A stretch of 64,000 nucleotides of DNA from Lachnoclostridium sp. An196 (GTDB lineage Bacteria; Bacillota; Clostridia; Lachnospirales; Lachnospiraceae), in NCBI RefSeq assembly GCF_002160135.1, contig NZ_NFJZ01000012.1, positions 29,806 through 93,805 of the forward strand, in the 5' to 3' direction. Positions 26,069 to 34,625 of the stretch are shown here, in pieces. The notes beneath the pieces were generated by a model. That model worked only from the letters and a program-made list of their open reading frames with translations. It made no database searches and had not been told where the DNA came from. A program made the translations under genes and the position numbers. The first letter of the stretch is position 1. Each line of letters opens with the position of its first letter.

Positions 26069-28432
26069 TCAAAAGTCCGGGAGATGCATGATCTCCCGGC
26101 ACAATTCATAGGTTTCCCCGCTCAGATAATGGACCAGCAGCGCGTCGTCCGTCAGAAACGCGGCGTACGGCAGGACCGAAACTCCGGCAGCCACTGGGGA
26201 GAAGTCCCGTTCCAGCCGCCAGAAACCGTTTTCCGGCTCAAACATATCCTGTACAATCAGGGAGAGTTCCGAGCCGTTCTGATCCATGTAAGCGATTCTG
26301 CGTCCCCGGACGGCGTTTACATTCCAGAACATCTCTGATTTCCGGCCGGTCTTCCGGTCAAAATACCAGTCCATCTTTGCCTCCGGTCCGGCGCTGATTT
26401 GCAGATGCACCAGATTTCCGGGCAGCTCTTCCAGATAAACATTGCCTGAAAGGTCTGCTTTCTCTTCCAGGACACCGCCCTGGAGGCTGAATATCCGGTA
26501 GGAATACGTATGGGTTTCTTCGTTATAACTGAGAGAAAACACATCGGAATTCTCCGGTTTCCCGGTGCCCGCATCTGCGGGGAGTTCTGCGGCGGCATCC
26601 GCATATTTCCCGATGATCCAGTCCCGGATCAGGGCCTGGTCTTCAAGGGCCTGCTCTTCCAGTTCCTGGGAAAATTCCTCTTCACTGTACACCGCTTCCC
26701 ACACGAGCTGCTTCTCTTGCGCTTTCCCATTCCGATATTCCCACGCGAAAAATTCGTATTTGACAGTTTTGCCGAGCCGGTCTGTATGCTGGACGATTTC
26801 CCCGGTTCTGCGCAGGGACCCCGGAAACCATTGGTAGAGATCCCATGATCTGTAACTGGCGCCCCCATAAATCCAGCACTGAATCGCATTTTGTTCCGCG
26901 TCGGCTGAAATGCCTCTGGAGTCGATCCCGATCACCGCGAAAGTTTTCAGACGTTCCTGCCAGACAAGGGTCGTAAATACTTCATTTTGGGCGAGGGTAT
27001 GATGGTTGATGCGCAGATCCGGGATGTCGTCGAAATTAAAATCTGCAGTATTTATATAAACTTCGCTTATGGGATTGTAGAAATTAAGGTACATTTTTGC
27101 GGCCGGCTCTGCCTCTTTCTCGTCGGAGAATACTTCCATGAGATAAAACCACGCAGGGATATCCATGTTTTCGGAGTTTCTCCCGCATAGAGTGAAACGA
27201 ATCAGGGGATGCGGCCATTCCGGGGTGGACCATTCCCGGTATTCCACCACCGGTTCGTAACCGTTTTCCATAAGCTGGACGTTCAGTTCTTCCAGTGTGT
27301 ACCGGCTGGAGTTGTCCGGCGGCGTATCCGAAAGAGGCAGGGCATAGGGCGTCAGCAGAAACTGTCCGGCATCCGGGTCCCACAAATGTGCACGCAGTTC
27401 CAGCGGCTGACAGTGTGGATTCTGCCCTTCTTTTTCCACCAGATCCGTATAACCGTCGTCGTTCCGGTCCTGAAGAGAAATCCGGTAATCGTCCAGTTCA
27501 ATGGTCTGTAGAATGGTACGGTCTGCGGACGTCAGTTTCATCTGATAAAAATGAATGGAGTCGGCCGGAGCGGCCGTGACGGTTCCGGTAACGGTTTGTC
27601 CGCCGAAAGGAATGTCCGTGTAAGTCCAGTCCAGGATCTCATCGCGGGTGCTGCGCCGCGTGCACCCGTGTTCTTCCAGTTCATCCGTTTTGATATCCTG
27701 ATAGAGGAAACAGGTTCGGTGAAGAAGATCCCTTCGAACGTCCTTTACTGTGTCGCAGGTTTCCCGCATGATGCGGTTCCACAGATCCTGCTGTGAAACC
27801 TGCGGGGTACCGGACGGCGGACAGCTGGAGACAAGGCGGGCGAGGTACGCCTGCTGTCCCTGACGGTACAGGAGAACCTGATCTCCGCCGTCGGAAAACG
27901 GAATCCTTTCATCGTTGCTTTCTTCTGCAAAACAGAGCAGAATAATGCGGCTGCTGCTCCGGCGGCCGGTGTAGTAATCACAGAAATAATCGTTCTTTCC
28001 TTCTTCTGTAATCAAATCGGCGGCCCACTCACAGGTTGCCTCGGGGGAGGAGGCGACGGTTTCCGGGACAGTATAAGCGGAAATCTCCAGAACGTCCTCA
28101 GAAAAAGATATGGAGACCGTCCAGTCTGCAGAGCGGACGGTTTCCAGAAGTGCGGCTGATCCGGTCCATCCGGTATCTGAGGAGGTATTGTCGGTATCTG
28201 TGTCAACAGAGGTGTTTTCCGGTACATGGCCTGTGTGGTTTTCAGAATGATAGGTTTCCAGTGCCTGCCGGACGGCCAGGACGAAAGGATCCTGCCTGAT
28301 TTGGGATAAAAGCTGGTTTGTCCCGCCGGTGGGTCGGAGGTGAGTATTCCCAATATTATTATGGGAAATAAACGCTGCACCGAAGAGTCCCAGGATCGCG
28401 GCGGCTGCCGGAAACAAATGTTTTATTTTCAT
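26069..28432 (-). CDS. Exported protein of unknown function
   Basis: 787 residues, with an Ala-rich signal sequence or anchor at the N-terminus (LFPAAAAILGLFGAAF) and no lipobox. Mostly beta-rich. Two segments, RNDDGYTDLVEKE (about residue 335) and FNFDDIPDLRINHH (about 475), resemble Asp-rich calcium-type loops of FG-GAP/dockerin-like repeats in secreted proteins. GC content matches the chromosome rather than the neighbouring island. It starts 2 bp after the stop of the lipoprotein gene, so the two form an operon. Confidence 0.78.
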   Translation of the reverse strand: MKIKHLFPAAAAILGLFGAAFISHNNIGNTHLRPTGGTNQLLSQIRQDPFVLAVRQALETYHSENHTGHVPENTSVDTDTDNTSSDTGWTGSAALLETVRSADWTVSISFSEDVLEISAYTVPETVASSPEATCEWAADLITEEGKNDYFCDYYTGRRSSSRIILLCFAEESNDERIPFSDGGDQVLLYRQGQQAYLARLVSSCPPSGTPQVSQQDLWNRIMRETCDTVKDVRRDLLHRTCFLYQDIKTDELEEHGCTRRSTRDEILDWTYTDIPFGGQTVTGTVTAAPADSIHFYQMKLTSADRTILQTIELDDYRISLQDRNDDGYTDLVEKEGQNPHCQPLELRAHLWDPDAGQFLLTPYALPLSDTPPDNSSRYTLEELNVQLMENGYEPVVEYREWSTPEWPHPLIRFTLCGRNSENMDIPAWFYLMEVFSDEKEAEPAAKMYLNFYNPISEVYINTADFNFDDIPDLRINHHTLAQNEVFTTLVWQERLKTFAVIGIDSRGISADAEQNAIQCWIYGGASYRSWDLYQWFPGSLRRTGEIVQHTDRLGKTVKYEFFAWEYRNGKAQEKQLVWEAVYSEEEFSQELEEQALEDQALIRDWIIGKYADAAAELPADAGTGKPENSDVFSLSYNEETHTYSYRIFSLQGGVLEEKADLSGNVYLEELPGNLVHLQISAGPEAKMDWYFDRKTGRKSEMFWNVNAVRGRRIAYMDQNGSELSLIVQDMFEPENGFWRLERDFSPVAAGVSVLPYAAFLTDDALLVHYLSGETYELCREIMHLPDF

Positions 28433-28434
28433 AT

Positions 28435-29850
28435 CTATAAAATATCTGCCGGAGTCAGTTCCGCGGCATAACCGAAGGCTTCTCCCAGCGCTGCCGCAGA
28501 ATCCGGTTCCGTGCCGCTGAAATCGGAGCGGATCACTGCCAGATAAGCGCCTTCAAATGGAGCAAAACCATAGTAGATATTGGCGCCTCCTCCGCTGAGC
28601 CAGTATCCGTCTACAGGACCGAAGGGGGTAGACACATTCTGGCTGTCCTGCCCGGACTGTACCTCTACGCCCAGCATTTCCAGGATACTGGTGTACATAG
28701 ATGAAATAGAGTCTGTATAAACGGACAGATTTGCCGCAGGTATCATGGCATAAGTGATTGTATCAAGGCCGGCATCATCCATGAAAGTAACGGTTTCTGC
28801 AGCGATTTCCGAAACTGTCATATTTTCCGGAGGAGCGATCCGGACAGCGTTCCCTGTGCTCTGGATGGCATAAGTTCCATCGCCCAGATCGGGGTCCAGC
28901 TCTGCCAGGGCTTCCTGGAAGGCGATGGCTTCATAGGCTTCTTCCGGTACTACAGGCAGTTCTTCCTGTTCAAAGGTAAGATTGGAGATAGTAAGCTGGT
29001 AGACCGGCACGTGAATACTCAGATTATCTATTTGAGCGTCTTCGATGGCGAGTCCCATCAACTCTTCCATCCAATCGGAATTCTGGCTGAAGAACTCATC
29101 CATTCCCTCGATGGTACATTCCATCTGCACAGGCAAAAAGGTTTCCTGGTCTATGTACATTACAGTAGAGCCTTTGATACTGTCCAGGGATTCGGTGCTA
29201 AAGGAGCTGCCGAACTGCGGCAGTATAGATTCCATTGCAGTGAGAAAGGCTTCGCTGTCCGCCTGGGAAGAACTGTCCACATGCAGCACATAGACGTCTC
29301 TGCCGTTCAGGGAGGCGCTTTCTTCATCCAGCGTGATTCCTTCTGTGGATTCTTCGGACTCGGAGGTCTCAGCAGCCTCGGTAATCAGCCGGAACAAGCT
29401 GTCGATGACAGAAGAATCTATATCGGTTTTGCTCCACTGGCCGGAAGTGCCGCTGTGGCTGTAGATGGCAAAATTATCGTCTTCCTGGGCAGTGTATATC
29501 TGCGTCTGGTCGCTGACAGATTCATTCTGAGTCTCGCCCCCGATATCCGCCTGTATATCCGTCTGGGTGCTGACATCGTAGTACAGTCCCAAAGGCTCGT
29601 AACTGCAAAGAATACGGCCTCCCATGTCCATATTCATATCGATGGCCATGGGGATCTCCATCATATCTACAGAGTAGGTCATGCCCAGGACAAGATCCAT
29701 ATCACCGCCGAAAAATGTGCGTCCCTCCATCGCTTTGCCCATGTTTTCCATCAGTTTCTCTTCCGTCATTTTTCCGCAGCCGGTGCACGCAAAGCAGACG
29801 GCTGCCGCCAGTATGGCGGGCATCATCAGTTTTTTCTCATAACTTTTCAT
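28435..29850 (-). CDS. Exported lipoprotein
   Basis: 471 residues with a lipoprotein signal peptide ending CTGC (Cys26), then Gly-Lys. The mature part is acidic and Met-rich near its start (VDMMEIPMAIDMNMDMGG), resembling LolA/LppX-type or DUF6612-like lipoproteins of Clostridia that show a DVYVLHVDSSS and MYIDQETFLPVQM pattern. No enzymatic motif. An AAAGGGGA site precedes the ATG. First gene of the two-gene minus-strand operon. Confidence 0.8.
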   Translation of the reverse strand: MKSYEKKLMMPAILAAAVCFACTGCGKMTEEKLMENMGKAMEGRTFFGGDMDLVLGMTYSVDMMEIPMAIDMNMDMGGRILCSYEPLGLYYDVSTQTDIQADIGGETQNESVSDQTQIYTAQEDDNFAIYSHSGTSGQWSKTDIDSSVIDSLFRLITEAAETSESEESTEGITLDEESASLNGRDVYVLHVDSSSQADSEAFLTAMESILPQFGSSFSTESLDSIKGSTVMYIDQETFLPVQMECTIEGMDEFFSQNSDWMEELMGLAIEDAQIDNLSIHVPVYQLTISNLTFEQEELPVVPEEAYEAIAFQEALAELDPDLGDGTYAIQSTGNAVRIAPPENMTVSEIAAETVTFMDDAGLDTITYAMIPAANLSVYTDSISSMYTSILEMLGVEVQSGQDSQNVSTPFGPVDGYWLSGGGANIYYGFAPFEGAYLAVIRSDFSGTEPDSAAALGEAFGYAAELTPADIL

Positions 29851-29933
29851 AAGTATTCCCCTTTCCCGGACAGAATATCTGTCAGTATATAATTATTTTA
29901 TCACGACTTATAAAGCTGTACCATAACCATGTA

Positions 29934-30023
29934 TGTAAAGAATATGTAAAATCTAAATGAAATAAATGTAATATGTAAAAAACACGTAAAAAACAGGTGA
30001 ACTTTAATTGACAGGCGTGTAAA
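29934..30023 (+). promoter_or_regulatory. Probable PHO-box array upstream of the Na/Pi transporter
   Basis: TGTAAA (complement TTTACA, the Bacillus PhoP half-site type) occurs at 29934, 29945, 29974 and 30018, with near-copies at 29967 (TGTAAT), 29985 (CGTAAA) and 29996 (GGTGAA). Spacings are 11 bp or 22 bp within two phases (29934/29945/29967; 29974/29985/29996/30018), as expected for PhoP direct repeats, and the following gene is a phosphate transporter. Confidence 0.65.
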
Positions 30024-30037
30024 GGAAATGTTAAACT
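30008..30037 (+). promoter_or_regulatory. Promoter of the Na/Pi transporter transcript
   Basis: TTGACA (30008-30013), 18-bp spacer, TAAACT (30032-30037). The last PHO-type half-site lies within the spacer. Confidence 0.5.
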
Positions 30038-30079
30038 TTTTAAAGAACAGGCTTTTTATGTAGAGAACAGGAGATACAC

Positions 30080-30157
30080 ATGAAGAGCCTTTTTGCGCGG
30101 GAAAAAATATCCGCATTTTACGAAGGGATGGAGGACCTGAAAAATGAGTATTTTTAA
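30080..30157 (+). CDS. 25-residue leader ORF overlapping the transporter start
   Basis: ATG 30080 follows AGGAG by 6 bp and opens a frame for MKSLFAREKISAFYEGMEDL and five more residues, ending at TAA 30157, 14 bp into the transporter gene in another frame. The transporter has its own GGAGG within this ORF. It may couple translation to the transporter, or be an unused open frame. Confidence 0.4.
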   Translation: MKSLFAREKISAFYEGMEDLKNEYF

Positions 30158-31889
30158 TTTCCTGACATTATTCGGGGGCCTGGCGCTGTTCCTGTATGGA
30201 ATGGAACTGATGGGTGCCGGCCTGGAACGCGCGTCAGGAGGAAAACTGGAAAAGATACTGGAAAATCTGACTTCGAATATTTTTAAAGCGGTACTGCTCG
30301 GAATGGGAGTCACGGCAGTGATACAAAGTTCATCTGCCACAACGGTCATGGTGGTCGGTTTTGTAAACAGTGGAATCATGCCGTTGTCCAGAGCAGTCGG
30401 CATCATTATGGGGGCTAATATAGGAACGACTGTAACTGCCTGGATACTGTCGCTGGCAGGGATCGAAAGCAGCAACATGTTTATCCAGCTGCTTAATCCC
30501 AATTCGTTTTCCCCGATTCTGGCAGTAATTGGTATCTGCCTGATTATGTTTTCCAAGAATGAAAAACATAAAGACATTGGAAATATTCTGATCGGCTTTA
30601 CGATTCTGATGTTCGGCATGGACACTATGTCCGGCGCGGTGGAGCCCCTGGCAGATGTGCCTGCATTTACCAATATTTTGATCATGTTCTCCAATCCGGT
30701 GTTAGGTGTGCTGGCCGGCGCTGCTTTAACGGCAATCATTCAAAGTTCCAGCGCGTCCGTGGGTATTCTGCAGGCTCTGTGCATGACGGGATCTGTGAAA
30801 TACGGTACTGCTCTGCCGATTATTATGGGACAGAATATCGGCACCTGTATTACGGCGATCCTGTCTTCGATCGGAGCAAACCGGAACGCCAAAAGAGCGG
30901 CCTGCATCCATCTGCTGTTTAATCTGATCGGAACGGTGCTTTTCCTGTCCGTATTTTATACGGTTAATCTTTTCGTGGATTTTGCATTTCTGGATCAAAG
31001 CGCAACTCCGGCCGGAATTGCAGTTATTCATACGACATTTAATGTGACGGTGACGCTGATACTGCTGCCGTTTAATAAAGTACTTGAGAAACTGGCGTAT
31101 GTGATTATCCGGGTAACGGACGAAGAAAAGAATGAGACTCCGAAGCGGCTGGATATTCTGGACGAGCGTTTCCTGGAAATGCCGAATTACGCGCTGGAGC
31201 AGAGCAAGGTGGCATCCGTCACCATGTTCCGTGAAGCCAAAGAGTCTCTGGAGATGGCGGCGTCTCTGGTGGCGGAATACAGCCAGGAGGTGATGAACAA
31301 GGTCAGAAAGAGCGAGGATACGGTAGACGGCTATGAAGATCAGATCTGCAAATATCTTCTGACCATTTCCCGTAAGAACCTGGATGAAAGGGAAAGCCAG
31401 ACTTTGTCGGTACTTCTTTATTCTGCAACAGATATTGAGACGATCAGCGATATGGCGTGCAATATCGCTCTGGCATGTAAAAATCTGGCGGCCAAAGACA
31501 GCGAATTTTCGAATAAGGCGAAGAAAGAACTGCAGGTGGAGCAGGACGCTGTGGACAATATGATCGAAGCGACGATCAATATGTTTGAAGAACGCAGGGC
31601 GCAGGATGTATATGCGTATTACCGCGTGGTGAGCGAACTGGCCGCGGAGATGCAGGAACGCCATGTAGAACGTCTGAGACATAACGAGTGTACGGTGGAT
31701 ATGGGGATTGTCCTGACAGATATTATCAGCAGCTATGAAAGAATTGCCGACAAATGTATCAAGATCGCGGGATACCTGTCTCAGATGGGGAGCAAAGAAC
31801 TGGAGATCCATGACCATGAGCATTTGCAGGAAAGATCCGATTATCAGGAACTTTACCGCTCTTTAAGAGAAAGATATGCTCTTCCGTGA
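30144..31889 (+). CDS. Na/Pi cotransporter family protein with PhoU-like tail
   Basis: 581 residues. Two inverted NptA-type repeats are clear from the QSSSA signatures (AVIQSSSATTVMVVGFVNSG near residue 60 and AIIQSSSASVGILQAL near 200), each with GxNIGTT/GQNIGT motifs. About nine membrane segments end near residue 315; the C-terminal 220 residues are helical and PhoU-like (cytoplasmic). Sodium-coupled phosphate import or export is the family role. GGAGG lies 9 bp before the ATG. Regulation by phosphate is suggested by the upstream PHO-box array. Confidence 0.93.
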   Translation: MSIFNFLTLFGGLALFLYGMELMGAGLERASGGKLEKILENLTSNIFKAVLLGMGVTAVIQSSSATTVMVVGFVNSGIMPLSRAVGIIMGANIGTTVTAWILSLAGIESSNMFIQLLNPNSFSPILAVIGICLIMFSKNEKHKDIGNILIGFTILMFGMDTMSGAVEPLADVPAFTNILIMFSNPVLGVLAGAALTAIIQSSSASVGILQALCMTGSVKYGTALPIIMGQNIGTCITAILSSIGANRNAKRAACIHLLFNLIGTVLFLSVFYTVNLFVDFAFLDQSATPAGIAVIHTTFNVTVTLILLPFNKVLEKLAYVIIRVTDEEKNETPKRLDILDERFLEMPNYALEQSKVASVTMFREAKESLEMAASLVAEYSQEVMNKVRKSEDTVDGYEDQICKYLLTISRKNLDERESQTLSVLLYSATDIETISDMACNIALACKNLAAKDSEFSNKAKKELQVEQDAVDNMIEATINMFEERRAQDVYAYYRVVSELAAEMQERHVERLRHNECTVDMGIVLTDIISSYERIADKCIKIAGYLSQMGSKELEIHDHEHLQERSDYQELYRSLRERYALP

Positions 31890-32006
31890 CAATTTGCCGG
31901 AAATGATAAAAAATCGCTGGACGAAATGTGTGATTTATGAGAGAATAAAAACATATAAGGCCTCCCCAAAGGTCTGATATGATATTTTGAAAGGAGTTTC
32001 AAACAA

Positions 32007-32699
32007 ATGATTTATTCACGTGAAGTAGAAGAAATGTGTCCGGTAGCTCAGGGCGTTCACCATGGCGCTGCTCCGATTCCGGAAGAAGCAAAGTGGGTAC
32101 AGGCGAAAGAAGTGAAGGATATCTCCGGTTTCACTCATGGAATCGGCTGGTGTGCTCCGCAGCAGGGCGCATGTAAGCTCTCTCTGAACGTAAAAGAGGG
32201 TATTATTCAGGAGGCATTGGTTGAGACCATCGGATGCTCCGGCATGACACATTCCGCAGCTATGGCATCTGAGATTCTTCCGGGACTTACTGTGATGGAA
32301 GCTCTGAACACGGACCTTGTCTGTGACGCGATTAATACTGCTATGAGAGAACTGTTTTTACAGATCGTTTATGGTCGTTCCCAGTCTGCGTTCTCTGAAG
32401 ACGGACTTGCCGTAGGCGCAGGTCTTGAGGACCTTGGTAAAGGACTCCGCTCCCAGGTAGGTACCATGTATGGTACTCTGGCAAAAGGCCCCCGTTATCT
32501 GGAGATGGCAGAAGGTTATGTGACCGGTATCGCGCTGGATGCTGACGATCAGATCATCGGATATCAGTTCGTATCTCTTGGAAAAATGACCGATTTCATC
32601 AAAAATGGTGATGATCCGAATACTGCATGGGAAAAAGCAAAGGGTCAGTACGGCCGTGTGGCAGATGCAGTCAAGATCATTGATCCGCGTAAAGAGTAA
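32007..32699 (+). CDS. NifU/IscU-like iron-sulfur cluster assembly scaffold
   Basis: 230 residues. The core VETIGCSGMTHSAAMASEIL carries a scaffold cysteine, and further Cys occur in WCAPQQGACKL and LVCDAI, in the NifU-N fold arrangement. It lacks the C-terminal Nfu domain. Known in Clostridia as the partner of the GGGtGRT protein, which follows after 21 bp. Strong AAAGGAG site. Probably supports Fe-S cluster assembly in the cytoplasm. Confidence 0.88.
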   Translation: MIYSREVEEMCPVAQGVHHGAAPIPEEAKWVQAKEVKDISGFTHGIGWCAPQQGACKLSLNVKEGIIQEALVETIGCSGMTHSAAMASEILPGLTVMEALNTDLVCDAINTAMRELFLQIVYGRSQSAFSEDGLAVGAGLEDLGKGLRSQVGTMYGTLAKGPRYLEMAEGYVTGIALDADDQIIGYQFVSLGKMTDFIKNGDDPNTAWEKAKGQYGRVADAVKIIDPRKE

Positions 32700-32720
32700 T
32701 TATCCAGGAGGTAGATAAAA

Positions 32721-33731
32721 ATGGCATTATTTGAATCATATGAAAGACGTATTGATAAAATCAACGCTGTTCTGAACAGTTACGGCATCTCTTCCATCGA
32801 AGAGGCAGAGAAGATTACCAAAGACGCAGGTCTGGACGTATATGCACAGATTAAAGGCATCCAGCCGATCTGCTTTGAAAATGCATGCTGGGCTTACACT
32901 GTAGGTGCGGCTATTGCGATCAAGAAAGGCTGCAGAAAAGCGGCAGATGCGGCTGCAGCGATCGGTGAGGGACTTCAGGCATTCTGTATCCCGGGCTCCG
33001 TTGCAGATACCCGTAAAGTAGGTCTGGGACACGGCAACCTGGGCAAGATGCTTCTGGAAGAAGAGACCGAGTGCTTCGCATTCCTGGCAGGACATGAATC
33101 CTTCGCGGCAGCAGAAGGCGCAATCGGTATCGCTGAGAAAGCAAACAAAGTCCGTCAGAAACCGCTCCGCGTATTCCTGAACGGTCTTGGAAAGGACGCT
33201 GCCCAGATCATCTCCCGTATCAATGGTTTCACTTATGTAGAGACCGAGTATGATCCGTATACCAACGAAGTAAAAGAGGTATTCCGCAAATCCTACTCTG
33301 AGGGACTCCGTGCGAAAGTAAACTGCTACGGTGCAAACAGCGTTCCGGAAGGCGTAGCGATCATGTGGAAAGAGAACGTAGATGTTTCCATCACCGGAAA
33401 CTCCACGAACCCGACCCGTTTCCAGCATCCGGTAGCAGGTACATATAAGAAGGAGAGACTGGAAGCAGGCAAGAAGTACTTCTCCGTTGCATCCGGCGGC
33501 GGCACCGGACGTACGCTGCATCCGGACAACATGGCTGCAGGACCGGCTTCCTATGGTATGACCGATACCCTTGGCCGTATGCACTCCGACGCTCAGTTCG
33601 CAGGATCTTCCTCCGTACCGGCTCACGTAGAGATGATGGGTCTGATCGGCGCAGGAAACAACCCGATGGTTGGTATGACTGTGGCTGTGGCTGTTTCGAT
33701 TGAAGAAGCGGCTAAGGCTGGAAAGTTCTAG
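32721..33731 (+). CDS. GGGtGRT protein
   Basis: 336 residues. Contains the name-giving ASGGGTGRTLHPDNMA motif near residue 255 and several conserved cysteines (PICFENACW, KKGCRKA, AFCIPG, NCYGAN). The family is of unknown biochemical function but is consistently next to a NifU-like scaffold in Clostridia, as here, implying a role in Fe-S or related metal handling. High use of codons typical of highly expressed genes (CGT, GCA, GTA). An AGGAGG site precedes it and a strong terminator follows. Confidence 0.92.
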   Translation: MALFESYERRIDKINAVLNSYGISSIEEAEKITKDAGLDVYAQIKGIQPICFENACWAYTVGAAIAIKKGCRKAADAAAAIGEGLQAFCIPGSVADTRKVGLGHGNLGKMLLEEETECFAFLAGHESFAAAEGAIGIAEKANKVRQKPLRVFLNGLGKDAAQIISRINGFTYVETEYDPYTNEVKEVFRKSYSEGLRAKVNCYGANSVPEGVAIMWKENVDVSITGNSTNPTRFQHPVAGTYKKERLEAGKKYFSVASGGGTGRTLHPDNMAAGPASYGMTDTLGRMHSDAQFAGSSSVPAHVEMMGLIGAGNNPMVGMTVAVAVSIEEAAKAGKF

Positions 33732-33763
33732 GAGTGTCAATTTGTTTATAAGCTGATAGCTCA

Positions 33764-33799
33764 GGAAGCGTCGCAGCGAAAGGCTGCGGCGCTTCCTTT
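33764..33799 (+). terminator. Intrinsic terminator after the GGGtGRT gene
   Basis: 14-bp arms (33764-33777 and 33783-33796, one mismatch) around GAAAG, then TTTATG. Confidence 0.85.
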
Positions 33800-33852
33800 A
33801 TGCTGAAATGCAGTTATTCATGGAGGGCAAATTAATAAATGTAAAATAATAG

Positions 33853-33882
33853 TTGCCGTGAACACCCGTATTCCGTTATACT
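33853..33882 (+). promoter_or_regulatory. Promoter of tdk
   Basis: TTGCCG (33853-33858), 18-bp spacer, TATACT (33877-33882), about 58 bp before the tdk start. Confidence 0.5.
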
Positions 33883-33939
33883 GTTTGGCAGGATTGCATA
33901 CCGACGCATAGCTGCTGCGGTGAAAATAAAGGTAAGAAG

Positions 33940-34524
33940 GTGTTATATACGGCAAGTTTAATCTTTTATTACGGCGCCATGGGCAGTTCCAAGTCCGCGA
34001 ATGCGCTGATGGCAAATTTTAATCATCATGAGGTGGGAAAGATACCCCTTTTGTGCAAACCGCGGACAGATACCAGGGACGGAGAACGGATCATAACTTC
34101 CAGAATTGGTTTGTCCGCTCCTTGTGTGTATTTGGAAGAAGTAGTGGAATACCCGGAGGAAAGACTGCGCCAGTACGACTGCATTATAGTGGACGAAGCT
34201 CAGTTTGCGACAGAGGAGCAGATTGATTTTTTGGCCGATGTGGTGGATTTTTGGAATATCACGGTGATTTGTTACGGACTTCGTGCGGATTTCCAGAATC
34301 ATTTGTTTCCGGGGAGTGCAAGGCTGCTTGCGGTCGCTGACAAGATTCAGGAGATCAAAACTGCCTGCTGGTGCGGAAAAAAGGCAACCTGCAATGCAAG
34401 ATACAATGAAAATGGAATTGTGCGGAATGGAGAACAGGTGATGCTGGGCGGGAATGACAGTTATATCGCGTTGTGCAGAAAACATTTCAAGCTGGGGATG
34501 CTGTATGATCCAGAGAAATCATAG
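33940..34524 (+). CDS. tdk: Thymidine kinase
   Basis: 194 residues, type II (TK1-like) enzyme that phosphorylates thymidine for salvage. P-loop GAMGSSKSANAL near residue 12, Walker B-like DCIIVDEAQF, and the lasso/zinc region with Cys in ACWCGKKATCNARY and the later CRKH. The start is taken as GTG 33940, giving the expected N-terminal strand SLIFYYGAM before the P-loop, with AAGG 7 bp upstream. The usual GAMNAGK is GAMGSSK here, a mild variant. Confidence 0.9.
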   Translation: MLYTASLIFYYGAMGSSKSANALMANFNHHEVGKIPLLCKPRTDTRDGERIITSRIGLSAPCVYLEEVVEYPEERLRQYDCIIVDEAQFATEEQIDFLADVVDFWNITVICYGLRADFQNHLFPGSARLLAVADKIQEIKTACWCGKKATCNARYNENGIVRNGEQVMLGGNDSYIALCRKHFKLGMLYDPEKS

Positions 34525-34625
34525 ACGCAGACGGCTGCATATAGCCGGTTGTCAGTATGAAAGATCCATGATACACTGAACCAGTCTTTTAAACCTGAAA
34601 AATATACAGAAGGAGTACGCAGAGC

